Source of the DNA: Poronia punctata
Lineage: Eukaryota > Ascomycota > Sordariomycetes > Xylariales > Xylariaceae
Direction of reading: 5' to 3'
NCBI GenBank assembly: GCA_022579005.1
Contig: MU401610.1
Coordinates: 30,199-94,198, forward strand
DNA: 64,000 bases
Position 1 is the first letter of the stretch; every line of letters begins with the position of its first letter. Made by a program: the position numbers and the translations under genes. Of this stretch, positions 34,712 through 46,500 are shown one piece after another. Under the pieces are notes generated by a model, which saw only the letters and a program-made list of their open reading frames with translations, had not been told where the DNA came from and did not search any database.

Positions 34712-36142
34712 ATGGGAAGCGGCAAAGATAAAAAGAGAAAGAGAGGAGAGGAGGGCCAACCACGTCCGAAGAAAAAGGTAGCCGTCGAAGCATCCCGACC
34801 AGATGTCCCGAGTGTAGTCAAGGTCGCCCCGGTAAAAGTAGACGACAATTTCCCTCCAATAATAGGTAAGTAAAGCCTGGCTCCGATTTCATATGTGGTT
34901 TACTCATGGGTTCTTCTCCAGCAACCCACCCAGGCCTGTGCCTTCCGGACTCCCTAAAATTCCAGACTTATACGAAACTCACGAAACCCGCGCCATCCAC
35001 ATCAAAGTCAAAGCGGAGCAAACAGACTACACCGCCGTCTTCGAGTCTACTCCTTCACTCCTCGCACAGCAAACTAGACTATGTAGCAAAGGAAGAAGGA
35101 CCAGAATCGCATCTCAAACATTATGTCGGCGTGTTCGATCCGGCGACCGGGAAGGTTTCGGTCATCGAAGCGAGGAAAATGGCAGTCAGAGGCACAGTTC
35201 GCTCACAGCTTCCCGCAGAGGATGAGGAACAGAAGAGGGCGGGCGCAAGGGTATGTCTTGGCTTTTTTCTGTGGTAGTGGGAAAATACTAACAGTGAACT
35301 TCCAGAGCATGATGCAACTACGCAACGAGCTTGGTCACGCCTTCGGCACGAAGAAAGCAAAGAAGGCTCTTGCCGCGATCACAGAGAATGCTATTGCGGG
35401 TGGTGAGGATAAGCCTACAAAACTTGCCGCATCATCGCAGGCAATGATGGAGTCTATCAAGGAAATCACGGACACTATGGCATCCAAAGAACAGCTGCAA
35501 GCCGCTGCAGATGCAGCCAAGCCCGTCCCGCCCGGAAACTTGAACGCCCAAGAGATACAAGACGTCTACACACCCCATGGGCTGGTCGGGGGAGAATTAC
35601 TCAACGCCATCCCTATCAAAGATTGGCAGGATGCCGTTAAGCAAGGGACCGAAGTGATGATGACAAGTTCGTTCATTGCGTCTCGACTTAATGCGGTTGG
35701 CCAAGGCCCCGATTCAACCACCAGATTAAAAGCGCTGCGCTACTTGGACTTCCTTATCAAGTTTTCGAAATTGATCAAGGGCAGGACACCGAAGATTCCG
35801 CCCCGAGACAAGCTTCGGGAACTGTTGCAACCTGCGCCTGAGCCCGTGATCCAGAGTATCAGACGGAAATTCTCGTCTGACCAGATGATAGATAAGTTTC
35901 ATCGCGACCTACTATTCACATACTGCTGCGCGCTCGCCGCCATCTTGACGAATTTTGAATTCGAAACGTCCAAGATACGTTATGACCTGGGCTTGGATGA
36001 GAAGCAGTTCGGGCAATACTTCCGTGAAATCGGCGGCAAGGTGAAAAAGCTGGTTGGCCCAGAGAAGGGAACACAGGTGCAAATGGCAGTATTGTCTCTG
36101 CCCTTGGAGTTCCCCAAGGTCAGGTATCAACGACAGCGGTAA
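34712..36142 (+). CDS. RPA49: RNA polymerase I subunit A49
   Basis: Exons 34712-34865, 34922-35250 and 35306-36142 give 439 residues. A49 pairs with A34.5 on polymerase I and supports initiation and elongation on rDNA in the nucleolus. The N-terminus is Lys-rich (GSGKDKKRKRGEEG). The dimerisation domain carries LKHYVGVFDPATGKVSVIEA and KMAVRGTVRSQ. After the second splice comes MMQLRNELGHAFGTKKAKKA, then the C-terminal tandem winged-helix region (from about residue 280) with FRRDLLFTY-like KFHRDLLFTYCCALAAILTN. The ATG at 34712 is chosen because upstream codons in frame are hydrophobic and unlike A49. The gene converges on the lactonase gene. Confidence 0.93.
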
Positions 36143-36528
36143 CGCGAAATTGCGGTATGGCCGGTCTTGAGGCACGAGTCAAAATGGTGGACCCGTCATG
36201 CTTTGCTGTTGAAGCACCGGTTTTGCCCTCTTCCCATTGCTACTCCCGCTTAGAAACGCATATCTGCCGTTGGGTCAGGAGGACTCGTGGATGACGACGC
36301 AAGTTGGGTGACTGGCGAAGAGAAATGCTTCTGACATTGTACATAAAGAAAAAATGCGGCGAAGTCTACATAGCCTATATACCCAATGCATTATTGCTTT
36401 GGCCGGTGCCACAGTGCAGAATTCAACCTCGGACGGGAAAACTAAACCGGTGGGACAATGACCTATACGCATATTGTTCGGGGAGTTGATCCTTCCTTAC
36501 GGGGCTGACCCTTCGACTGGCTGCACAT
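36143..36528. other. 386-base convergent 3' spacer
   Basis: Shared 3' region of RPA49 and the lactonase gene. Nothing else is seen. Confidence 0.6.
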
Positions 36529-37320
36529 TTACAAGTGAGTGCGGGTGACGTCCATGACATGTCTCGAAAACTCGTCAGGATGGGATATATAGGGAAAATG
36601 CATGCCAGGGAGACATGCGACAGGGACACCAGCCTTGGTCGCCGTGACGACATTATCCAGAAATCGAGACGTCGGTGTCAGGGCGCCAACCGTCCAGTAC
36701 AAAGGACGCTTCAGCAAGTCCTCGCCCTTGGTGGGTGAAGACAGCGGTATCGTCAAAGGGTATCCGTGAGCCCAGACAGGATAATTCTTCCACAACCTGG
36801 CATGGGCATCGCCACCAAGACCAACCCAAGCCTCGATATCGCCGCACGACGCTGCCGGCACAGACGATGCCAGCTTGCGAGATATAGTCTCGTCTTCCAG
36901 TTTGTGCAGGCCATCGAGGTCTGCCATCCTGTACGTCGGCACCTCGTGCGCCAGCGCGTTGCGCACGCGCGAGGGATAGTCGGCTACTAGCGCCAGCACG
37001 GTCGAGCCGCCGGAGCTGCAGCCCCAGAAGGTGGCGATGCCGATGCCGAGCTTGTCGACGATGCTGATGACGTACGAGGCTAGTTTCTGGGCCGTGACGT
37101 CGTGGTAGGTCTCGTCTGGGGCGAGGGAGGATCGGGACATGCCCGGCATGTCGAATGTGGTGACTCGGAACCCGCCGGCGGATATCAGGGACATGGGCTT
37201 GTCGAACATCTGGCAGTCGCCTAGACCGTCGGGGATCAGGACTATGTCCGGTCCGGAACCTTCTTGCTCGTAGTACCAGGTTATGCCCTCGGCGGTGGTG
37301 GTTGTGCTTCTGGTGCGCAT
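36529..37320 (-). CDS. alpha/beta hydrolase of the zearalenone lactonase (ZHD101) type
   Basis: Single exon, 263 residues, one fewer than ZHD101 of Clonostachys rosea. That enzyme opens the macrolactone ring of zearalenone and removes its oestrogenic activity. The resemblance runs from the first residues (MRTRST, GITWYYEQEG) to the end (LPGMHFPYISHPDEF), with similar spacing. The catalytic triad of ZHD101 (Ser102, Glu126, His242) is present as S102 in WGCSSGG, E126 in ALAHEVPT and H241 in LPGMHFP. The substrate-contacting Trp183 is kept in YPVWAHGYP. There is no signal peptide, so the enzyme is cytosolic. It is divergent from a Zn2Cys6 regulator. The family assignment is strong; the real substrate (zearalenone or another resorcylic lactone) is inferred. 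Confidence 0.9.
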   Translation of the reverse strand: MRTRSTTTTAEGITWYYEQEGSGPDIVLIPDGLGDCQMFDKPMSLISAGGFRVTTFDMPGMSRSSLAPDETYHDVTAQKLASYVISIVDKLGIGIATFWGCSSGGSTVLALVADYPSRVRNALAHEVPTYRMADLDGLHKLEDETISRKLASSVPAASCGDIEAWVGLGGDAHARLWKNYPVWAHGYPLTIPLSSPTKGEDLLKRPLYWTVGALTPTSRFLDNVVTATKAGVPVACLPGMHFPYISHPDEFSRHVMDVTRTHL

Positions 37321-38027
37321 GGTGATGGTTGTGTTGAGATGTTGTTGAGAAAAGGTGCTGGTGGTGGGATTTCAGTGTCTGGTGTCTTTTTGGTGAGACT
37401 TCAATGTCTGGTGTCTTTTTGGTGAGACTTCAATGTCTGGTGTCTTTCTGGAAGATCAGAGTTCCTTTTCTTATATCCCAACTCATCGTCATTTCGATGG
37501 GGACTTGGACAGTCTACTTTTCATTTTCACCCGGTCCCTACCTGATCCCCCGGAGGGAGCATATTGTCCGGCCGGCGGGATGCTCGTCTTGCATGGCTGT
37601 GTTTTTCTTGAAAGTAAATGGTACAATTCCATCACATTGAGATTTATCTAACACAGGTAACGTAGCTTAGGCGGGCGTAAAATATAGGTGTAACTTTCTG
37701 TCTTGAGAATTGAGCTTGAGCTTGAGGTGTTGAACTCGGGGACGATGGCTTTAGCGCCAAGACTCGAAGAAAGTCCCCACAACCAATAATATGCTGGCAG
37801 GTTCGACCGCCGGGCGGCGGAAAAAGCTCACAAACAACACCAACTTGGAATCCGCAAAGACAAAAGTCGTCTTCATCCCGCGGAACCATGATCATCAGAT
37901 TCATTTCTTACTCGCCCGCCGAAGCGAGGAAAAAACAACCGGTAGTTTCTTAACCTAGTACGGTAGTTTCTTTCATAGATATACAATTTTTGTTGTACTG
38001 CTATCTATACCTTCTGCCTAGGTACCA
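37321..38027. promoter_or_regulatory. shared divergent promoter of the lactonase and Zn2Cys6 genes
   Basis: 707 bases between two start codons pointing away from each other. It contains the 29-bp tandem repeat at 37371-37452. No CGG-N-CCG inverted triplet of the usual Zn2Cys6 kind was confirmed by eye. Confidence 0.55.
37371..37452. repeat. 29-bp tandem repeat, about 2.8 copies, upstream of the lactonase
   Basis: Units start at 37371, 37400 and 37429. The first two differ at one base; the third is partial and diverges after GTGTCTTT. Each unit contains TGTCTGGTGTCTTT. The array lies 50-130 bases upstream of the lactonase ATG. Confidence 0.9.
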
Positions 38028-40285
38028 ATGGTGACTCCCGCTCCAGAACCACCGGCTCAGCCTACCAGGCGAAAGATTCGCAAAGGTACGCGAAGCTGTT
38101 GGGAATGTAAAAGACGCAAATACAAATGCACATGGCCCCGTAGCGCAGTCGACTGCGACGGTTGTCGCTCGCGGGGTACGCCGTGTATCAGTCAGGAATT
38201 TCCTGATCATCAGCGGCTTCGCGATAGACATCGAAGAAGTAGCAGCAGCAGCAACAACAACAGGGAGGAGGACAAGGACAGTAGGCTCGAACGCGTCGAG
38301 GCATTGCTCGAGGAGCTGACGCGAAAGGTCGAGGTCAACTCGGGAGATGCTCGTGCTCGTTTAGACGTGCTCCGAAAAAATGGGGATGAGATTCTAGATG
38401 ACGACAATACCTCCCTTTGGGTGTCGAGGTCTTCTTCTTCTACTACCTCGAGTATTGACACTTTGCGCCCATCAGTTCCGCGAGGCGTCGTCGGTAGTAA
38501 CCTGGGACAATTTGGCCAAGTGACAGGCAGGATAACTCCTCTGACCCACGCGCTTATCACAGCGTGGCCTAGCAAGGACCACCAGGAAGCCATCTTGAAC
38601 ACGACGCTCGCGAACGTGGGTTCGTTGCATCCGGCCATGTCGGCGTCGTGCTCTGGATGTCGCACGCCACCCTCGCCAAAGGATATGCTGCAGTTGCCAT
38701 CGCCGGGCTCCAGCCCTCTGGCCATCGCACGGAAACTGATGCTTCTCAGCACGTATCTTCAGGTTGTGTCTTCACATCCAGAGCTGGACTCGGTGGGTCA
38801 AGGACCGAATTATCGCGATATGATGAACCACGCTTTCGAGACGGTTAATAAACTTGTGACCCATAATGATGATCTCCCGGCTTCGATTGAGATTGTTGAG
38901 GTATGTGCACCACTTGAGCTGGATGTGATGGCAACCTCTCTTACTCTTATATAAATACCTAGTGCCTTATTACCGAGAGCCAGTATCATAACTATACGGG
39001 CGACGTTCGACGTGCATGGATTACCATGTCTCGCGCGCTGGCGATGGCGCAAATATTGGGCTTGGACCGCCAAAGTCAAATACCACGATACGACTTGGGT
39101 ACAGACGAAGAAGAGGACCAGATGTCGTCGCGTCGAGAGAGTGTGTGGTTTCTCCTTGTTCACTTTGGCCAATATTTATCCATAATGCTGGGCATTTCGG
39201 CTCCTCTCCCCGAATACAGCCAGACAGATGCCGGCTTCGGTTTATTCGGTGGCCGTCAATTCACGCGTTCCGAGAGGATGGTCAGGCTCCACTCGATAGC
39301 GGCCGGCCGTATCCTTGGTCGAAACCGCATCGACATGCACGATGTCGTTGAAACGCGAAATATCGATAATATACTCGATATGGCCGCAGCCTGCATGCCT
39401 GCTCGATGGTGGTTACCACCCGGCACCACGTCCGAAGGCCCCGACGACGAGTCTTTTTCCCAAGTTGATCGTCTGATGACACATTTCGCACACTACAACC
39501 TGTTGTTACAACTTCACCTACCGTGCATGTTGCGATCCTTGACAGGTAGCCAACGCACTTGTTACAGCACCACCGCCGTCATCAACGCGAGCCGGGAACT
39601 TCTTACACGATTCACGGCCTACCGTAGCCGCTACCCGACCGTTTCCTACTGTCGGGGTCTAGACTTCTTCACCTTTGTGGCTAGTACCGCGCTTTGCCTT
39701 TTGCACATCCAAGGTAGTCACTATCCGGATAGTGGTAACGACATGGCCAATCTCGTCGCACATCAGCGGCCAACCCATCGTGGTCTCATGGAGGAAGCAC
39801 TAGAGAGGATACAGCAGATGGCACATGTCCGATCGACAAACAACATCATCTCCGACATGATCCCGGCGTTCCAGAGACTACTCTCCATAGAAGATGAAGC
39901 CTCCAGAGGCGGGAAATTCGATGTATGCTTGTTGAACAGCTCAGACCATCTTCAAATCGGTACCCGAGACGTGAGCAATGATGACTCACTTGAGATAAAT
40001 CTTCCTTTTTGCGGGACTATTAGGATCGTACACTCCCATCCGAATGCCGAGGAACCAGTACATGAACCTTTTGACAAAATCCCCTCTCCGGTAGACCACG
40101 GATTCGGACATCATGCCTTGGCGTCGTCTATACCCATCTCGACAATGGTCGGCCCACTAGATGTTGCATTTCCACCGATATCCCCCATGGACAGAGAGGT
40201 TGTGGATAGTTTCAGTGGTGTTTCCGGGTCAGTCATGGACTCAATAGACCCGGGCTTCCTTGAGTCCCTTTTGGTTATGCAGTGA
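38028..40285 (+). CDS. Zn2Cys6 transcription factor
   Basis: Exons 38028-38900 and 38963-40285 give 731 residues. An N-terminal Gal4-type cluster has Cys at 24, 27, 34, 43, 46 and 53 (CWECKRRKYKC, CDGCRSRGTPC), followed by a Ser/Asn-rich linker and a predicted coiled coil (RLERVEALLEELTRKVEV). The middle holds a fungal transcription factor domain; the splice restores CLITESQYHNYTGDVRRAWI and then MSRALAMAQILGLDRQSQ, the usual block of this domain. The C-terminus is acidic. Its position head to head with the lactonase suggests it may control that gene, but this is not shown by sequence. No orthologue name can be given. Confidence 0.93.
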
Positions 40286-42116
40286 TACAGCGATTTAATA
40301 GTTAGAAGCCAACTTGGAGAAACATATACAGCACTGTCTTGGCCATGATCATTGGTAGGCTAGTTTGTGGGATTTTAAGGGGTTCAATGGCACTTTTCTT
40401 TAAACTGTACAAGAACAGGTAGCAACGAGTACAAGGTAGTCAGTCTTGAGTGCCTAACATGTTAACCATGTCACGTGTTACAGATGTAGTTTATTTATTT
40501 CAAGTACTTTTGTTCTGTTATGCTAATGGTGTAAGTGTAACCTGGGGAACAACACCTTGTTTTGTACATTCACTTTTTCTTTACTTTCCTACTTATAAGT
40601 ACATGCTTAGGTTACCTTTTGTCTAAAGTCAAGTACTTCTATAGAGGTAGGTCAGTATGTACGTTGTAGATTTGTAACTGATATCATCTTTATAGTACCT
40701 GCGTAGGTAGGTTAGGAAGATCTAAGAGGGGCTCTGCTCTATATAAACTATGTTGTACATGTAACTAAGTTGGTGTCTCTTTCCTGGCTTAGAGAGTAAT
40801 ATGTACCTAGATATTGTTAACCTACAACACACACTCTCTCACTTTACCGATTCCTTATATGTAAAAGAAGGCATGTCATTCTTCTTCTTAACCTAGTCAC
40901 TCTGTTCCCCTAGAAGCTTGATATGTATAAATACCTTAAATAACCTAGGTAGGCAGTAAGGAAGGATCATGCCTGCAGCAGGAAGAGAAAGAAAATATCT
41001 TGCAAACTATAGTGTTCTTAAGCAATACTGTACCTGTTGTCATGATATATAAATCCAAGGCTACCTACCTACACGAGGTAGGTTATGTACTAACCTCAAA
41101 GTCACTTAAAGTACAAGGCCTGTTAAAACAGTTGGAAAGATACTTGTCACCTTCTAACAGTACCGGTACACATATATGTAGATGTGTATGTATCTCTTGT
41201 GTTGTTATATCCTCTAGCCTAGGTAACTACCTTGAGCATCACATACCACATCTACCTAAGCCGCACCCGCACCTCGCGGCTTGAATCCTAAAACAACACA
41301 TCTTCCTTTCACCACCGTCACCACATTGCGGCTTAGCATTGTTGCCAACTTCATTTCAGCCGCGCTCTCAAGTCTGGTTGTTGTTGTTAACATTGCTGAC
41401 TACACTAGGTATGTGTTTATAATGATGTGATGCCTCATCGTCGACCTTCCTTTCTTTCCTACACATTTACATCAAGTAATAACGTGCTGCACACATTATT
41501 TTCGCAATCTCTGTTATTGTGAATACACCTACCTCTACCTACCTTCCCCACCTACTTGTTGAGCTCTTCACATTATTTTCACAGTCTTTGCTTTTTTGTG
41601 AATATACCTACTACCTACCTACCTACCTTACCTACTTGTTGAGCACCTCGCCTGTTTGGCTAGATGGATGCACAATGGAGTCTCTCTTTCTTGATTATTT
41701 TTCCTCCTCGACGTCCTCCTCGACGCTCTCATCCTCGACGTTGCTCTGTTGGCACCATGGGGGCAGTACTTATATGTGGGCAGGATCACATCCCCTGGAA
41801 CATTTTCTTACTTGCCAACCATCAGGGTTTTTCAATCCTGGAGAGACTGTAAGTTTTGTCCTCTTCACTTCACTTTGTGTTTTCTCTTCTTGTCCTCCTC
41901 TGTTGGCGATGACGAGTTGCTAATTTCAACAGTCGATCACAGGGCAAGTTTCAAGCCTTTGGTTTCCCGAAACCTGAACGGGCGGAAAGACGAGTTCCTT
42001 TGATTCGTCTCGCTGCAACTAAAGTGAGCAAGCAATATTCAACTTGTCCCTAACAACCCTTTTGCCGATTTGTTACTAATGTCGGAACATCATTTCCAGA
42101 TTCATTCATCCCTCAC
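40286..42116. other. intergenic spacer
   Basis: Contains many CCTACCTA/AGGTAGGT words (for example 41062-41085, 41527-41545 and 41609-41635). Two similar stretches, 41513-41580 and 41584-41644, share TGTGAATA...CCTACC...CTACTTGTTGAGC, which looks like a diverged direct repeat. No gene is seen. Confidence 0.55.
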
Positions 42117-42411
42117 ATGGAAGTCAAAGGAGAAGAACTACCTGGCTTATATTTCAGTTCCATCCCTACCGAGATAGAAAACGGCGGCCTCCAGACCAAC
42201 GAGGCAAGAGCGACGGGCACAATGTCCAACTTTTATGAGCAAAAGACCCTCAGGCTGTTTGAGAAATTCGAGGTTCCCGAATGCGTCATCAACTTCTTCA
42301 AGCTCTATGATGATGTCCGAACCTCTGCCATGGACGAGGGCCGGTTTGCCAATTTAATTCGAGTATCTCCTAATACTTGTGAAGCCATTGTCAATACAAT
42401 GGTCAAATGGT

Positions 42412-42476
<65 letters not shown>

Positions 42477-43545
42477 CNNNNNNNNNNGGTCGGTCGGGGG
42501 TGGTTTTATCTTATTCTTTTTTTTTTCCCATGTTTTGGTCCCCGTCTTCTTCAATCTTTTTTTCTTTTTTTTCCCCCCCCCCCCCCCCCCCCCCCTCCTC
42601 CCTCCCTTTCTACATTCTTCTTCTTCTGCTGACAATTCTCAACCCTACCTACCTAAAGTGCCGAGATGCTCAACAACAGCAAGGCAAACCAAACCCAAAG
42701 CAAGCACGGCTTGATGATCATCAAGACCTGCCGCGAGATCCTCAATCTCCCCCACAGAGTCTACCGTGACGTGGGCGTGTTTCCCCTGATGAAACTCCCG
42801 CTCGAGACTCGTCGGGAGATCTACGACTATTACTTTGGCAACGTGCAGGACAACGGCAAGGTCATCAACTTGCGCAAGGCGAGCATCTGTGCTTGTGCCC
42901 CGCATGAGTTGAGCGTGTATACGCAGCAATATCGGAGGATCCCGATGAATCTCGCGCTTGCCAGTCGAGCTGTCTTTCAGGAGTTGTTGGCTTATTTCTT
43001 TCAGAGACGCGTATGTTTTTTTTTTCTTTTTTTTTTTACCCTTCCTCTTCTTTTTCCCATCCCCCTTCCTTCTTTCTCTCTATTCACTCACTCACTTACT
43101 AACTTTACCTTGTTTTACCCAGACAATTTTCTTCTCCTGCCCATGCGACATGTCGCGCCGCCTGGCCACCAATCCCATCCTGCACGCAAACCTTAGCAGC
43201 ATCTCGATCCACTGGTGCGGCAACGTCTCCGACAAAGCCTTCCTGCAGCTAAAACAACTACCTCATCTCGAGAACCTCGACATCGTCATCTCGAAAACCA
43301 GCACCCTGATCCTAAGCGCGCGCGAGAGACAGATCCGGGCGTTTTTCGCGCCCAGAAGAGGCCTGCTCACGCTTCCCGAGTCGTTGGGTTTCGAGCAGTT
43401 GATTAGTCTGCGTGGCTTGAGAGAGGTTACCGTCTCGCATAGTTGCAAATCCAAGGCCGAAAGACGGACGGATGCCGAGAAGGCTGCGCTGCAGGCTTTG
43501 TTGCGGTCTTTGGTTTACAAGGAGGAGGAGGAGGAGGAGGAGTAG
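42117..43545 (+). CDS. F-box-like protein with assembly gap in intron 1
   Basis: Predicted exons 42117-42409, 42659-43010 and 43123-43545 give 355 residues. Exon 2 encodes VFPLMKLPLETRREIYDYYFG, a pattern common at the start of fungal F-box-like proteins, followed by a block with RIPMNLALASRAVFQELLAYF. Exon 3 ends in seven Glu from a GAG repeat. Joining exon 1 to exon 2 keeps the reading frame, with a GTATTG donor and a CCTAAAG acceptor, but intron 1 contains a 62-base G-rich tract, 10 Ns and a 23-C run. An alternative is that exon 1 belongs to another gene and translation starts at ATG 42666. F-box-like proteins of this type may recruit targets to SCF ligases; the target is unknown. Confidence 0.65.
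42415..42595. repeat. poly-G / gap / poly-C sequence
   Basis: G run 42415-42476 with one C at 42446, Ns at 42478-42487, then a 23-base C run at 42573-42595. The complementary runs could pair, which may explain why assembly stopped here. True length is unknown. Confidence 0.9.
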
Positions 43546-46500
43546 TAGTGAAAGGGGGGGGAGGTGAGAGGGAGAGGGGTTTGAGAAAAAAAGGCTTGCT
43601 GGTGAGGGCTTGTCCTTTTTTTTTTTTGATAACACTTTGTGAAAAAGAGGGATGGATGGGTTTTGCTATGCTTTCGTTCTTTGATATTACGAGGCTTTTT
43701 CTGCTAGGGAAACGGGTTTTTTCTTCTTCTTTCTTTCTGACTTGCCTAACGAACAAAAGAGAGAGATGATATTCCCTTGCCTGTTTGTTGTTGGTCTCTT
43801 TAGGAGGAGAGGAGATCAGGTAGTCTAGGTTAGGAGGGAATTACGTTGGCAAAAGGATTCATGATGGATTGATTGATAGTACAGAGAGAGTTGCACAAAC
43901 TATGCAGGTGGATTGCGCATGGTACAAATAGCAAATGAAACTTACTAGGTAATTAGCTTTCACAATAACCCGTTAGCTATAGGATCTTATGATTCTTGTG
44001 AAACAAACAAACCGATAATAGCCAGTTTGAGATCTTTGTTGAGTACGAGATAAGTCGAGGTGAGTCTCTTATCTGGCAGAGATTACCCTGTGCAACTTCA
44101 AATTTACCCAAAGATAAAAACTGTGTTTTAACTTGGCAGAATACAATGCAAGTAAAGTAAAGTAATATAGCGGACGCATGTGCATACAAAGTATTGGCAG
44201 TATAATGATAAATAATAAACCGACATAGTAGGTAGCGAGGGTAATACCATTATCTTTTTTTTTTTTTTGATGAAGAGTAACTTAACTTGCATCTGTGGTC
44301 TCTTTTTTCTTGCTCCTCTCTGTTGTGCCAACGTTTTTAAGTTTGATATCCTCAATCAAAGATTACAAAGTTCCTACCTACGTGTATTTAGTAGTAAATA
44401 CATTTTTGGAGCTTGCTTACATCTTCGTCTCTCCTCTTGTATATCTTTTTACCTTAATAAAATGATTAAACAGCAAGCAAGCCAAACTTGAACCTATAAG
44501 GATGTGTATAGATATATATCTAGACTATACGTTCTTGAGATATTTTCTTACCTGCTTTGCTGCTTTACTTATTTGGTCCATACCTAGGTAGGTACCTAGC
44601 AGATAGACATCTATCTATCTAGAGTAGTAATGCATGCATGTGTATGCACGCATGCACATACGCGTATGTATGTCACGGTAAGATATGCAATGGACGACGA
44701 GGGGCGGATGCATTGTAACCTCCCTCAGCCTACGTGTACATCTAACCTATCTTTTTTCTTTCTTTCTCAAGTGCCTAGAGGCTTGATTGATTGATGTGTA
44801 TGGGCTTGGCTACTTACTGTACTTTACAATTATTTGTCAAAGCGTCCGTCTTCTTGCTTCGTACCTAACCTACAATCTTACGCAAATGGCATGCATGTGT
44901 TGCGGCGTATACTTAGGTACTTAATCTAGATATTGTGTATTGTAGGTAATGCCCTGCCTCCTCAACATTATCATCAATGATAGGTAGTACCTATTCTCCA
45001 TCATCAAGGGGCCGTGCTTTGTATGTTTCAGTTAAGATATCGGGACTTTAAAAAGCCGGGGAAATAACATGTATTATGGTTCTTAACGGAAGAACTAGAT
45101 TACAGTACGAGTAGGTTTCAGACAATTGATGCATCAGCATACGTTAGGAGTAGGTCTGGTACCGAAAACAACAAGGGTTAACCTAGTCCTAAATCCCGCC
45201 ACCGCATCCGCTCCGCATCTCACCGGTATTTTCCCTTTCCATCTCCTATCTCTCTACACGTAAAAAATCAAGGTGGCAAGTACGTAGGTATGTAATCGTG
45301 GAGATAGATTGTGTGTTGGCGTCAAGGTTGTGGTTTTGGGTTTGGCTTGTCTGTCTGAATCAAGAGTCAAGACGCCCGATCGGAAAAGGAAAAAAGGAAA
45401 AAATAATGGGTGTGTTTTGCCAAAGTATGAGCATTTCCGCTCAGGTTCCCTTTTTTTTTGCTTAACTTTATTCTGAGGTACCTAGATTATCAACATATAA
45501 TATAATATCTTCTACTTGTAAGCTTGTTTGCTTGATGTATTTTTCGTGAGCACGACTCGTTTACGAGTACAAAAAAAACAGGTGAGTTGGTAATAAGGAT
45601 TTGATATCGGTGAAAATGCTCAAGCTGCCTTGGCAAATCATCGTTGCCCATTTTTTGGTTGAGGGGGGGCAGGTTTTGTGGCGGGAAACTCCCAAGGGAA
45701 ATAGGGGTGTAGAGGGTGCAAGGGGTACCTAGCCTCTCTAGTTTTTTTCTTCTCTTTACGTGGGTGCTTGCTTGGGTATGCTGACAATTGGCAACGGTAA
45801 ATGGGTAAATGGGGGGTGTGTGGGATGGGGGGGGCACAAAGTTTTCGCCAAGGCGGTCGTTTCTGGGACGGGGCTTCTCCGGATCTACAGTAAATGCCGG
45901 TGTCGGCACCCCTTGTCTTTTCAAGAACGGGCTAAAACCTAGACTATGCAGACATACGAGTACATTTTGGCTGGGCCTTTTTGGCGACCGACACTTTTCT
46001 GCGTTGTTGGTAATTATTACCCGTCTTTCTTCTGACCTTAACCTACCTAGTTGACATGGAAAAAGGCGGCGAAAAAAATTGGGGATCCAACTCGTTTTCA
46101 GTTGGTCTGAGTTTGGAAAAAGGGTGGAGGGGGCGAGGTTGGTGAGATAATTAGGGGGAGGACTCGAGAGAGGCAATTGTTTCCCTTTTGTTCTGATTCG
46201 ACGGCTGGGAAGGAAGAGAGAAAAGAAGGTTTCTAGAAGGTCTACAAAAACTGGGGAACTACGATATCTTAGTAATTATATGTAACTAAGTAAAGGGGGT
46301 TTTCACAGACCGATCCAGTCTTTCTGAACCCGGGGATTCCGCGTGAAACCGGGGCCTTGGACATTGAGTTGTGCCGATGGTGTGTTCAAGTACCTACCAA
46401 AGTTGTACATTGTGCGTTGCCCACCCAGTGCACCCAGTGGGCTCCGCCAAAAGGTCCTGTGGTCTCGGTTCGTTGGATGGTTACAAACTACGGACAGCCA

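Noticed and set aside
42666..42668. Internal ATG as the start of the F-box-like gene
   Set aside because: Possible, but the upstream exon splices in frame to just before this ATG, so the longer model is preferred until the gap is closed.
45490..46176. 228-codon open frame on the minus strand
   Set aside because: Pro/Ser/Lys-rich without domain, no supporting splice sites and lying in a spacer full of homopolymer tracts; it appears open by chance.
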